From: HKCCE3408 sp039191215
GTDB lineage: Bacteria > Pseudomonadota > Alphaproteobacteria > Rhodobacterales > Rhodobacteraceae
DNA length: 13,380 bases
Direction of reading: 5' to 3'
Assembly: GCA_039191215.1 (NCBI GenBank)
Contig: JBCCXT010000076.1
Location: forward strand, 1 to 13,380
The notes under the pieces were generated by a model, which was given only the letters and a program-made list of their open reading frames with translations, was not told where the DNA came from and searched no databases. The translations under genes were made by a program, and so were the position numbers. Each line of letters begins with the position of its first letter. Position 1 is the first letter of the stretch. Shown piece by piece: positions 1 to 7,346 of this stretch.

Positions 1-750
1 GAGACACAAGCGTTTTGGTCCGCGCTGAGCGCGGAGGTCACCCAGCACGGCGCCGGGGGTGTGGGCAAGTTCGAGGCCTATTTTCGCATGTTCCAGCGCT
101 ATGTCCTGCCGCTGACGCACAGCAAGCAGACGTTGCGCGACCTGTTCGAGCCGCGATCAACCGAAGCCAACCAGCGCTTCTATGAAACCCGCTTTGATAC
201 GTGGCGCTGGCGGCTCCTGATGCGGGTCTTTTTTTCGCGCTTCATGATGGGCCGGTTCGGGCGCGATCCGGCGTTTTTTGATCATGTCGAGGGATCGGTT
301 GCCGACCATGTCATGGCCCGCTGCGCGCATGCAGCCCGCAACACGCCAGATCAAAACCCTTATCTGCGCTGGATCATAACGGGAACGCACGGCCAGGCGC
401 TGCCGCTGTCTTGGCGGGCAGAGCATTACGAGACGATCCGCGCCCGGCTTGACCGGATCGTGCCGCATCTGGGTCCGATTGACGCGTTGGACGTGTCGGG
501 GATCGCGGCCTTTAACCTGTCGGACATCTTTGAATACATGGCGCCTTCGGTCCAGGCTTCTGTCTATGCTGGCCTGCTCGCACAAGCGGCACCTGGTGCC
601 CGTTTGGCCTATTGGAACATGATGGCGCCGCGCCGTGTGCCGCCAGATCTGGCCGGCCGCGTCAGCACCCGAAGCGACCTTGAAGACGCCGGGCGGCGCA
701 TCGACAAAGCCTTCTTCTACCGCGATTTTGTGGTCGAGGAAGTGCGATGA
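1..750 (+). CDS. DUF3419 / BtaA-like S-adenosylmethionine:diacylglycerol 3-amino-3-carboxypropyl transferase-like protein, 5' end cut off by window
   Basis: The reading frame is open from base 1 to the TGA at 748-750, so the start lies left of the window and 249 codons of the C-terminal part are visible. The segment FNLSDIFEYM (near 511-540) and the later AYWNMMAPRR (near 607-636) match the hallmark motifs of the DUF3419 family. That family includes BtaA, which moves the 3-amino-3-carboxypropyl group of S-adenosylmethionine onto diacylglycerol in betaine-lipid synthesis. BtaA-type proteins are usually around 400 residues, which fits a missing N-terminal third. The stop overlaps the next start by four bases (ATGA), so translation is probably coupled. 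No BtaB-like N-methyltransferase follows. The substrate may therefore differ from that of true BtaA. The family is confident; the exact reaction is inference. Confidence 0.8.
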   Translation, partial: ETQAFWSALSAEVTQHGAGGVGKFEAYFRMFQRYVLPLTHSKQTLRDLFEPRSTEANQRFYETRFDTWRWRLLMRVFFSRFMMGRFGRDPAFFDHVEGSVADHVMARCAHAARNTPDQNPYLRWIITGTHGQALPLSWRAEHYETIRARLDRIVPHLGPIDALDVSGIAAFNLSDIFEYMAPSVQASVYAGLLAQAAPGARLAYWNMMAPRRVPPDLAGRVSTRSDLEDAGRRIDKAFFYRDFVVEEVR

Positions 751-2036
751 ACATAAGCCTTGGCCTTGCGATGGTGTTGGCCATTTTGGGCGTGCTTCTG
801 GCCGCGATGCTCGGCGTCCGAAAGCTTGCCAAAGCGCGCGGATGGCATGCGGAGCTTCAGCGCAAGATTGTTCATGTCGGCGCCGGTGGCATGGCCTGCG
901 CGCTGCCATGGCTCTTGCCGGCGCCTTGGCAGGTCTGGGCTCTGCTGGCCTTGACCGCATTGGCGATGCTGGCCCTGCGCCTGCCGGCCTTTTCCGGTGT
1001 AGGCGGCACTTTGCACGATGTCGGGCGCCGGTCCTGGGGCGATTTCCTGTTGGTTCTGGCCGTGGCGCTTATCTATCTGCTGCACCAAGGGATCGCCGTG
1101 CTGTACGTGCTGCCGCTTGCGATCCTGACTTTGGCGGATGCGGCAGCGGCATTGGCAGGCATCCGGTATGGGCGGATGTTTTTTGCCACCGAGGACGGCA
1201 CGAAAAGCGTCGAGGGCAGCGTGATGTTTTTCCTCGTGGCACTCATCCTCGGGATGGTCTGCTTGTTGCTCATGACCGAGATCCCGCGCGCCAGTGTCAT
1301 CACCGTGGCGCTCGCTGTGGCAGGGTTTGCCACATTGCTGGAGGCTGATAGCTGGCACGGCTTTGACAACCTGTTTTTGCCGATGGGCGCCTATATCCTG
1401 CTTGCCACCTTGCTGATTGTGCCGCCATGGCAGGCCGCCGCGCAGATCGTCATCGCAATTGCTGGCGCAGGCGCGGTTTATGCGCTGCGCGAACGGATGG
1501 GTGCCAGCTTGCAGGTGGCCCGCGTCCATGCGCTGGCAATGTTCTTGTTGCTTTGCGTGGTTTTTCCGATGAACGCGGTCTTGCCGGCTTTGGCCTTGAT
1601 ATTGCCCGCCGTCTTTTATGCACCGCTTCGAGACGGACCGTTGGCACTTGGCTGGGTTGCGGCACTGGCTTTGCTGAGCTTTGTCTACTTCGCCTATGAG
1701 CCCGCCTCTGGGCGCACAGCCATCAACCTTTTTGGCCTTGCATTTGCGGGTATGGTGGCGGCCTGGGCGGGGTTTGCTGCGCGCCCAGCGATCGCCAGCC
1801 TGACCGCGCTTGGGCTTGCGGCCATTTGGCTGGTCGTAGCGGCTGTAAATCCCGAAACCGCACAATGGCACGGCGATATTCGCCTGTTGGGCATCGTGTC
1901 GATCCTTGCATCGGCTGCGATTGCAGCAACTGCCAGCCGCGTGCTGGCGCCCCGCCCCATCCTGTCGATCACCGCCTTAGGCAGCGCCGGGCCCAGTCTA
2001 TTTCTTGTCGCAACACTGAGCATAGGGGCACCATGA
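747..2036 (+). CDS. Polytopic membrane protein with dolichol/phytol kinase (CTP-dependent lipid kinase)-like N-terminal domain
   Basis: A 429-residue, very hydrophobic protein with roughly 12 predicted membrane segments. The first ~225 residues carry the pattern of the dolichol kinase / phytol kinase / Dgk1 / phosphatidate cytidylyltransferase group: RKIVHVGAG (39-47), an Asp in LADAAAALAGIRYG (129-142), GTKSVEGS (151-158), and E199 followed by D207-N208 before LP. Members use CTP to phosphorylate prenols or diacylglycerol in the membrane. Residues ~230-429 add about six more membrane segments that I cannot assign, making the protein longer than a simple kinase of this group. GAGGA at 736-740 sits 6 bases before the ATG. 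The start overlaps the DUF3419 stop and the TGA overlaps the next ATG. The lipid substrate is unknown. Confidence 0.75.
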   Translation: MNISLGLAMVLAILGVLLAAMLGVRKLAKARGWHAELQRKIVHVGAGGMACALPWLLPAPWQVWALLALTALAMLALRLPAFSGVGGTLHDVGRRSWGDFLLVLAVALIYLLHQGIAVLYVLPLAILTLADAAAALAGIRYGRMFFATEDGTKSVEGSVMFFLVALILGMVCLLLMTEIPRASVITVALAVAGFATLLEADSWHGFDNLFLPMGAYILLATLLIVPPWQAAAQIVIAIAGAGAVYALRERMGASLQVARVHALAMFLLLCVVFPMNAVLPALALILPAVFYAPLRDGPLALGWVAALALLSFVYFAYEPASGRTAINLFGLAFAGMVAAWAGFAARPAIASLTALGLAAIWLVVAAVNPETAQWHGDIRLLGIVSILASAAIAATASRVLAPRPILSITALGSAGPSLFLVATLSIGAP

Positions 2037-2881
2037 CAGAGACCCTAACCCTGCCTGGCGCGAAAGCTGTCATCTATCCCGACGGACCGATGTGGGATGG
2101 CACGCCCACCGCCACGATCGGTAATTTTTGCTGTGACGATGCGCAATCGGGTGCAGCCCTCTTGCGCCAGGCAACCACCGATCTGCGCGCGCGCGGCATC
2201 ACGCGCGTTTTGGGCCCGATGGAGGGGGATACATGGCACTCATATCGCCTGATCTGCGAGAGTGATGGCAGCGCGCCGTTTTTGATGGAGCCAAGCTCTG
2301 CCCCGCATGACCTCGCAGCCTTTGAGACGGCAGGCTTTCGCAGCATTGCCTCGTATTTCTCAGCGCGCGCGGCTGCTGTGCCAGGCGCCGCGCCCGATCT
2401 TGCACCGGAGCTTTCAATTGAGACCTGGGATGGCCAGGACCCTGCGGCCCATTTCAGCGAGGTCCATGCGCTTTCAACACGCGCCTTTGCCAATAACCTT
2501 TTCTACAAGCCGCTTTCGCAGGAAGACTTCCTGGTGATGTACATGCCGTTTGCCCCGCTATTGCGGCGTGAGCTGATCTTTTTGGCCCGCGATGCGCAAG
2601 GCAGCCTCGTCGGGTACCTATTCGGCATTCCAAATTATGCCGAAGGGCCTGCATCGAAAACCGTGATCCTGAAGACCTATGCCAGCTTGCAGCCAGGTCT
2701 GGGCCACGCACTGGTGCATGCATTCCATCAAGCCGCTCGGGATATGGGATTTGAGACCGCAATCCACGCGCTGATCCAGGATGACAATCGCTCCGCCGAT
2801 CGATCGGCCAAACATGGCGGCACGATCTTTCGCCGCTATGCGTTGATGGGTTGGATTGCCGATGGCACGGACGATGGCTGA
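2033..2881 (+). CDS. GNAT-like acyltransferase family protein (hypothetical)
   Basis: 282 residues from the ATG at 2033, which overlaps the previous stop as ATGA and has AGGGG at 2024-2028. An upstream in-frame start at 1826 would lie deep inside the previous gene and is rejected. The protein looks like two GNAT-like halves. Residues ~50-113 include LGPMEGDTWHSYRL, FLMEPSS and an AAFETAGF segment. Residues ~130-275 include ELIFLARDAQGSLVGYLFG (a beta-4-like strand with turn), TYASLQPGLGHALVHA where the acyl-CoA/acetyl-CoA loop would sit, and FRRYALMGW near the end. GNAT proteins transfer acetyl or longer acyl groups to amines, and ornithine-lipid OlsB-type enzymes show that related folds can N-acylate for lipid synthesis. 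The context suggests action on an amino-lipid or amino acid. The substrate is unknown. Confidence 0.65.
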   Translation: MTETLTLPGAKAVIYPDGPMWDGTPTATIGNFCCDDAQSGAALLRQATTDLRARGITRVLGPMEGDTWHSYRLICESDGSAPFLMEPSSAPHDLAAFETAGFRSIASYFSARAAAVPGAAPDLAPELSIETWDGQDPAAHFSEVHALSTRAFANNLFYKPLSQEDFLVMYMPFAPLLRRELIFLARDAQGSLVGYLFGIPNYAEGPASKTVILKTYASLQPGLGHALVHAFHQAARDMGFETAIHALIQDDNRSADRSAKHGGTIFRRYALMGWIADGTDDG

Positions 2882-4292
2882 CCTGATCTCCACCTTCCGG
2901 GCTGTGGCCGAGGCGAAGGCAGGCGCCACAGCACTGATCGATAATGGCCGCGCGGTAAGTTTTGAGGCGCTCTGGGCGCAGGCCGCGCGCTTTTCGGCCG
3001 ATTGCCGGGCCCGTGGGCTTAGGCGCGGTGACCGGGTCTTGCTTGCGATGCCGATTGGCGCGGACCTCTTTGCCGCATTGGCCGGTGCCTGGGGCGCTGG
3101 TTTGACCGTGGTTTTCCCGGAACCGGCCATGGGGTTTGCGGGCTTGCGCCATGCGGTCGCGGTGACAGAGCCAAAGGCGCTGATCGCTACCGGTGCTTAC
3201 CGCTTCATCGCCCTTTTGCAGCGCGGCCTGCGTGGCAAACCCGTTTTGTGGCCGGATGCGCTAGGCAAAGGCTCAAACACGGGCCTGCTTGGCGCGGCCG
3301 ACCCAACTGACATCGCGCTTATTTCGTTCACGTCCGGCGCAACCGGCGCGCCCAAGGCGATCCCGCGCAGCCATGCCTTTTTGATGGCCCAGAACGCAGC
3401 GGTCGCACCGGTTTTGGAAGGCGATGCGGTCGATTTGGTCGCCTTTCCGGTCTTCACGCTGATCAATCTGGCGGCCGGGCGCTGCTCCGTCCTGCCGAAC
3501 TGGCGGCTCTCGCGCCCCGACCGGGTCACGCCTGACGCGCTGGCCGCGCTGATAAAAAGCTCCGGCGCGGCGCGTGCGCTTTTGCCACCGGCACTATGCG
3601 CCACCTTGGCCAAAGCGAACCGGCCCGGAGATCTGCACACCGTTTTCACCGGCGGCGGGCCGGTCAAGCCCAGCCTGGTCGCCGACCTTCAGGCGCGCGG
3701 GCTGCGCGTGGTTTCGGTCTATGGCTCAACCGAAGCCGAACCGATTGCCGAGCTTGATTGGAGCACGGTAACCGATGCGGATATCTCCCAGATGGTGTCA
3801 GGCGGCGGGCTTCTGGCGGGCAAACCGGTTGACGGGCTGCAATTGCGGCTGAATGAGGCAGAGATCGAAGTGGCCGGGGCGCATGTCAATCCGGGCTATC
3901 TCGACCCTGCGCATGATGCCACGACCAAGCGCCACGAGGCGGGCGTTATCTGGCACCGCACCGGCGATGCCGGGCGCCTCGATGAGACGGGGCGGTTATG
4001 GCTTTTTGGGCGGGCAGCGGAGGTGCAGACGACCGAAAGCGGCACACTTTATCCCTTTGCCATTGAATTGGCGGCCGAGGCGTGGCCCGGTGTTGCGCGC
4101 GCGGCGCTCACAGCCAGGAAGGGAAAACCTGTCTTGGCAATTGAGGGTGATCCCGGTGCTTTGCTCGCTTGGCGCGATGCAGCGGCAGCACTTGGCGTGG
4201 CCGAGATTATGCATCTGGCCGCGATCCCAATGGATCGCCGGCACCGATCCAAGGTTGATTACACAGCGCTCGCCAGCACCATCGGGTCGTAA
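2874..4292 (+). CDS. AMP-forming ligase (ANL superfamily, acyl/aryl-CoA synthetase-like)
   Basis: 472 residues from the ATG at 2874, overlapping the previous TGA by 8 bases. In-frame ATGs at 2856 and 2862 are also possible, and no strong ribosome-binding site decides. Adenylation motifs appear in order: the phosphate-binding loop SFTSGATGAPK (151-161), YGSTEAE (283-289), HRTGDAGRLD (361-370), LFGRAAE (377-383), and the C-terminal catalytic-lysine region RRHRSKVDY (455-463, K460). The set is complete, so the enzyme is probably active. It activates a carboxylate as an acyl-AMP and then passes it to CoA or another acceptor. At 472 residues it is shorter than most fatty acyl-CoA synthetases (~550) and has a reduced C-terminal part. 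No carrier-protein domain is present. It closes the four-gene overlapping cluster. Substrate not determined. Confidence 0.85.
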   Translation: MADLISTFRAVAEAKAGATALIDNGRAVSFEALWAQAARFSADCRARGLRRGDRVLLAMPIGADLFAALAGAWGAGLTVVFPEPAMGFAGLRHAVAVTEPKALIATGAYRFIALLQRGLRGKPVLWPDALGKGSNTGLLGAADPTDIALISFTSGATGAPKAIPRSHAFLMAQNAAVAPVLEGDAVDLVAFPVFTLINLAAGRCSVLPNWRLSRPDRVTPDALAALIKSSGAARALLPPALCATLAKANRPGDLHTVFTGGGPVKPSLVADLQARGLRVVSVYGSTEAEPIAELDWSTVTDADISQMVSGGGLLAGKPVDGLQLRLNEAEIEVAGAHVNPGYLDPAHDATTKRHEAGVIWHRTGDAGRLDETGRLWLFGRAAEVQTTESGTLYPFAIELAAEAWPGVARAALTARKGKPVLAIEGDPGALLAWRDAAAALGVAEIMHLAAIPMDRRHRSKVDYTALASTIGS

Positions 4293-4299
4293 GATTGGC

Positions 4300-4745
4300 A
4301 TCTGAGACGTGTTTTGAATTTTGGCCAGCCGGGCCTTCGGCACTTAGCTGGCGATGGGGCCACCGCGCGCAGGGCCGCTCCGGCACGGGCAATGATGACG
4401 CTGATGGCGGGCACGGAAACAACCGCATCAGCCTTCGCGATGGCTGCGATGTCGTCGCATCTAGGCTCGGTTGCAACGCCGTCACCGGCTTGCGCGCTCT
4501 TTGTGATCACAAGGCCGATCTGGCCGCTTCTTCGGCCTGCGAAGATGATTTGCCGTGATGAGACCGGCGCTGCATTCGAGCTGACGCGGCGCCACTGGAT
4601 CAAATACTTGCGTTTGGCCGTTGCAGTCTATGTGCGCCACCATAGCCGTGCATCTTCGCAGCAAGGAATTCCGCCTCACCGGCATCGAGCCCTAGGTCGG
4701 CTTCCTCGATTGATGCCCTTCGAGTGCGGGGCCAGCGTCATCCTT
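4300..4745 (-). pseudogene. Possible decayed gene in the gap between the lipid-type operon and the choline locus
   Basis: This stretch (4293-4847) holds no intact gene. On the minus strand, protein-like pieces appear in different frames. One, ending at the stop 4600-4602, contains LGLDAGEAEFLAAKMHGYGG. A second, read from about 4603 down to 4310 in another frame, contains GDGVATEP and then short repeating units with the pattern Asp-x-(Val/Ile)-(Ala/Val). A third short piece upstream (AKDDAGPALEGHQ) is again out of frame. Together they could be one frameshifted gene of a repetitive low-complexity type. I do not recognise the family, and the pieces could also be chance frames in GC-rich DNA. 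Confidence 0.25.
4324..4352 (+). other. Stem-loop downstream of the ligase gene
   Basis: Arms GCCAGC (4324-4329) and GCTGGC (4347-4352) enclose 17 bases that themselves contain a small GCC-TTC-GGC hairpin. It lies 31 bases after the ligase stop. No T-run follows, so a Rho-independent terminator is not clearly shown. It may mark the 3' end of the lipid-type operon. Confidence 0.3.
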
Positions 4746-4847
4746 GGCTTGGCCATTTAACGGGTGATCTGGGTAGCATTCTGCGTTCACAGCCTTATTT
4801 TAGGCGGTGCCTTCCAACAGTGCGCGCAAGCCGCGTCCCTTTGTGCC

Positions 4848-5321
4848 TCACCAATGCTCGGTCCCTGGTTTGCCTTTGACGACACCGCGCAAGTTGGACG
4901 TCACCCAGCCGCCGTAAAACCCGCCCGCCTGCGGATAGGCCTGCTCTTCGCCGACAAAACAGGCATCCATTTGCGCGGCATAGAACGCTAAATGGTCCTT
5001 GAGCGCGGCAAAGGTCTCGGTGGGCTCGGGATAGTCCCAGGCGGCCCGCGGCGCGATGGTGCCACCTGCTGTGACATTCCAATAGCGCGCCCTGCCCTTC
5101 CATTCGCAAAAGCTGCGCCCGTCCGCGGGGCTCAGCTCGGCCATGATATCGGCGCGTGGGATGTAGTAGGTCGGCGCATGATGGGTTTCGAGGATGGCCA
5201 GCGCCGCGCTTGTCTGCGCCACCACTTCGCCGCCCAGAACAATCCGGATCGGGGCTTGGACCGCGCGCAATGCAGGCGGGCGCGGATATGATTGGACGTC
5301 TTCGATCAGCAAGTCTGTCAT
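4848..5321 (-). CDS. DUF427 domain protein
   Basis: 157 residues, minus strand. The sequence matches the compact DUF427 fold: an early VLGGEVVAQT strand, THHAPTYYIPRADI (46-59), FCEWKGRARYW (71-81), then AAWDYPEPT and a FYGGWVTSNLRGVVKGKPGT tail. The family is small, probably cytoplasmic, and its biochemical role is not established. The length is slightly above the usual ~95-130 residues. It starts 40 bp after the choV stop on the same strand with no terminator visible between, so it is probably the last gene of the choXWV transcript. I see no strong ribosome-binding site before its ATG, so it may be translated weakly or read through from choV. Any link to choline or betaine is inferred from position only. 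Confidence 0.85.
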   Translation of the reverse strand: MTDLLIEDVQSYPRPPALRAVQAPIRIVLGGEVVAQTSAALAILETHHAPTYYIPRADIMAELSPADGRSFCEWKGRARYWNVTAGGTIAPRAAWDYPEPTETFAALKDHLAFYAAQMDACFVGEEQAYPQAGGFYGGWVTSNLRGVVKGKPGTEHW

Positions 5322-5361
5322 CGGCTGGCAGATAGCGCGCGGCTTGCCCGCGCCAATGGCT

Positions 5362-6387
5362 TTAGGCGCCGCGGGGGTCCAATAGAACCGCCAAAAGCCG
5401 GGCGCGCGTCACTCGGCCGATCGTCTCGCCGTTTTCAAACACGCTGCAGGCGACATGATCGCCCGATAAAAGCTCCATAACATCGGCGACCTTGGTGTCG
5501 GGGCTGACAACGGGGCCTTGGGCCAGGCCAGGCTCCATCACATCGCGGGCCGACAGCACGCCCAGTGGGTTCATATGGGCAACAAAATCAGCGACATACT
5601 CATTGGCAGGTGATGAGAATATCTCCGACGGGCTGCCGCATTGCACGATCCGACCGCCTTCCATGATCGCAATGCGATTGCCCAGCTTAAACGCTTCGTC
5701 CAGGTCGTGGCTGACAAAGAGGATCGTGCGCTTCAGGCGGTCTTGCAGCTCCAACAGCTCATCTTGCAGGCGCGCGCGGATCAACGGGTCAAGCGCTGAG
5801 AAAGGCTCATCCATCAACAGGATCGGCGCTTCGGTGGCAAAAGCCCGGGCCAATCCAACCCGCTGTTGCATGCCGCCCGATAGCTCACCAACTTTGCGCT
5901 CAGCCCAGTCCGACAGGCCTACAAGGGCCAATTGCTCGGTCACTTTCGCGGCCCGGGCCTGGCGGCTTTGGCCTGCCAGTTCCAAGCCCAGCCCGACATT
6001 GTCGGCCACAGTTCGCCAAGGCAGCAGGCCAAATTGCTGGAACACCATCGCCACGCCGTCGCGGCGGACGCGGCGCAGATCATCCTCGGAGGCGCCGGTC
6101 ACATCACAGGCCCAGTCACCGGCATGAACCGTCACCCGCCCGCGCACCACCGGGTTGAGCCCGTTGACGGCGCGCAGCAGCGTTGATTTGCCCGAACCCG
6201 ACAGGCCCATTAGCACCAAGATCTCACCGGTTTCGACCTCAATGCTACAATCATGCACACCAAGCACTTGGCCCGTCGCGGTTTGAATCTCCGCCCTATC
6301 CTGGCCCTGATCCATCAGCGGCAGCGCGTCTTGCGGACGGTCCCCAAACACGATGGAAACCTGATCAATCTCTACCGCTGTGTTCAT
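5362..6387 (-). CDS. choV: Choline/betaine ABC transporter ATP-binding protein (ChoV)
   Basis: 341 residues. ATPase motifs in order: Walker A GLSGSGKST (61-69), Q-loop Q117 in FQQFGLLPW, signature LSGGMQQR (169-176), Walker B LLMDEP (190-195) followed by SALD, and H-loop H227 in VSHDLDEA. The N-terminal ~45 residues carry the long insertion typical of the ProV/OpuAA/ChoV quaternary-amine group. The last ~60 residues (from about SARDVMEP) look like a single CBS-like unit. Paired CBS domains in OpuAA-type ATPases sense ionic strength; one partial unit suggests altered or absent osmotic gating (inference). It powers import through ChoW. Its ATG overlaps the choW stop as ATGA, so expression is coupled. 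Confidence 0.93.
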   Translation of the reverse strand: MNTAVEIDQVSIVFGDRPQDALPLMDQGQDRAEIQTATGQVLGVHDCSIEVETGEILVLMGLSGSGKSTLLRAVNGLNPVVRGRVTVHAGDWACDVTGASEDDLRRVRRDGVAMVFQQFGLLPWRTVADNVGLGLELAGQSRQARAAKVTEQLALVGLSDWAERKVGELSGGMQQRVGLARAFATEAPILLMDEPFSALDPLIRARLQDELLELQDRLKRTILFVSHDLDEAFKLGNRIAIMEGGRIVQCGSPSEIFSSPANEYVADFVAHMNPLGVLSARDVMEPGLAQGPVVSPDTKVADVMELLSGDHVACSVFENGETIGRVTRARLLAVLLDPRGA

Positions 6388-7277
6388 TCCCGGCGACCCA
6401 TTTGCAAGACCCGGTCGAGCATGATCGCAACGATCACGATGACAATTCCGGATTCAAACCCAAGTGAGGTATTGACCTGGTTGAGCGCGCGGACAACGGG
6501 CACACCCAGCCCATCCGCGCCAACCAGGGCGGCGATTACAACCATGCTGAGCGACAGCATAATCGTCTGCGTCAGACCGGCCATGATCTGCGGAACGGCA
6601 TAGGGTAGCTCCACCTTCCAAAGCGTCTGCCGACGGGTAGCGCCAAAGGCGCGCGCGGCCTCCAACAGCGGCTGCGGCGTGGCCGAGATGCCAAGATATG
6701 TCAGCCGAATGGGCGCGGGCACCACAAAGATCACCGTTGCGATCAGGCCCGGCACCATCCCGATGCCAAAAAAGACAATGGCCGGGATCAGATAAACGAA
6801 AGTCGGCAGGGTCTGCATCAGATCAAGGATCGGCCGCATTGCCGCGTAAAGCCTCGGCCGGTGTGCCGCGGCGATGCCGATGGGCACACCGATCGCCATG
6901 CAGACCAGGCAGGCCGACAGGACCAGGGTCAGGCTTTCGGTCGTTTCCTCCCAGTAATCCTGATTGAGGATGAACAAAAAGCCGATGGTCACCAGCACGC
7001 AAAGCTTCCAGCTGCGCTGGAGCGTCCAGGCCAGGACAACAAAGACTGCGATTACGATCAGTGGGTGGGGCGTTTGCAGGACCCATAGAATGGCGTCGAT
7101 CATCGCCTCCAGCCCATCGGCCAGGGCGTCGAAGGCGCCTTGAAAGTTGTCTTGGACCCAATCGATGCCCGCCTCAGCCGCATCGCCGACGCGTAACTTG
7201 CACTCGGTCAGCAGGCCATAGCTGCTAAGTCCTTCATAATCTTCGGGGTCTTCGCACTCAGTCAGCCAGTTTAGCAA
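6384..7277 (-). CDS. choW: Choline ABC transporter permease (ChoW), TTG start
   Basis: 297 residues. The first codon is TTG (complement of 7275-7277). It is supported by AGAGG five bases upstream on the minus strand and by the typical permease N-terminus that follows. An N-terminal soluble/amphipathic stretch (~1-55) precedes about seven membrane segments. The inner-membrane binding-protein-dependent transport domain occupies ~115-290, with the ATPase-contacting EAA loop at EAARAFGATRRQTLWKVELP (206-225). The best match is the ProW/OpuAB/ChoW group for quaternary amines. It lies between choX and choV, 69 bp after choX with a hairpin in the gap and overlapping choV by four bases. The rare start codon plus hairpin probably sets ChoW well below ChoX. 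Confidence 0.93.
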   Translation of the reverse strand: MLNWLTECEDPEDYEGLSSYGLLTECKLRVGDAAEAGIDWVQDNFQGAFDALADGLEAMIDAILWVLQTPHPLIVIAVFVVLAWTLQRSWKLCVLVTIGFLFILNQDYWEETTESLTLVLSACLVCMAIGVPIGIAAAHRPRLYAAMRPILDLMQTLPTFVYLIPAIVFFGIGMVPGLIATVIFVVPAPIRLTYLGISATPQPLLEAARAFGATRRQTLWKVELPYAVPQIMAGLTQTIMLSLSMVVIAALVGADGLGVPVVRALNQVNTSLGFESGIVIVIVAIMLDRVLQMGRRE

Positions 7278-7301
7278 AGGCGCCTCTTAGGCCTTGGGTC
7301 G

Positions 7302-7338
7302 TGCGGCGGTGCGCAACAGGAAAGCGCGCACCGCCGCA
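7302..7338 (-). promoter_or_regulatory. Intercistronic hairpin between choX and choW
   Basis: A perfect 13-bp inverted repeat: TGCGGCGGTGCGC (7302-7314) and GCGCACCGCCGCA (7326-7338) with an 11-base loop. It begins 8 bases after the choX stop and ends 24 bases before the choW TTG. No U-run follows in the minus-strand transcript, so it is unlikely to be a simple terminator. Such hairpins after periplasmic-binding-protein genes usually protect the upstream message from 3' decay and raise binding-protein levels over the permease. Confidence 0.75.
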
Positions 7339-7346
7339 GGATAGGT

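Noticed and set aside
157..960. Long minus-strand frame opposite the DUF3419 and membrane-protein genes
   Set aside because: It spans two genes with clear family motifs on the plus strand; its Arg/His-rich translation is typical of an antisense shadow in GC-rich DNA.
717..1871. 384-codon minus-strand frame opposite the membrane protein
   Set aside because: Composition rich in Gln, His, Arg and Cys with no motif; it is the antisense of hydrophobic codons in the real gene.
1826..2032. Upstream extension of the GNAT gene
   Set aside because: It would overlap the previous gene by about 210 bases; the ATG at 2033 has AGGGG and an ATGA overlap like its neighbours.
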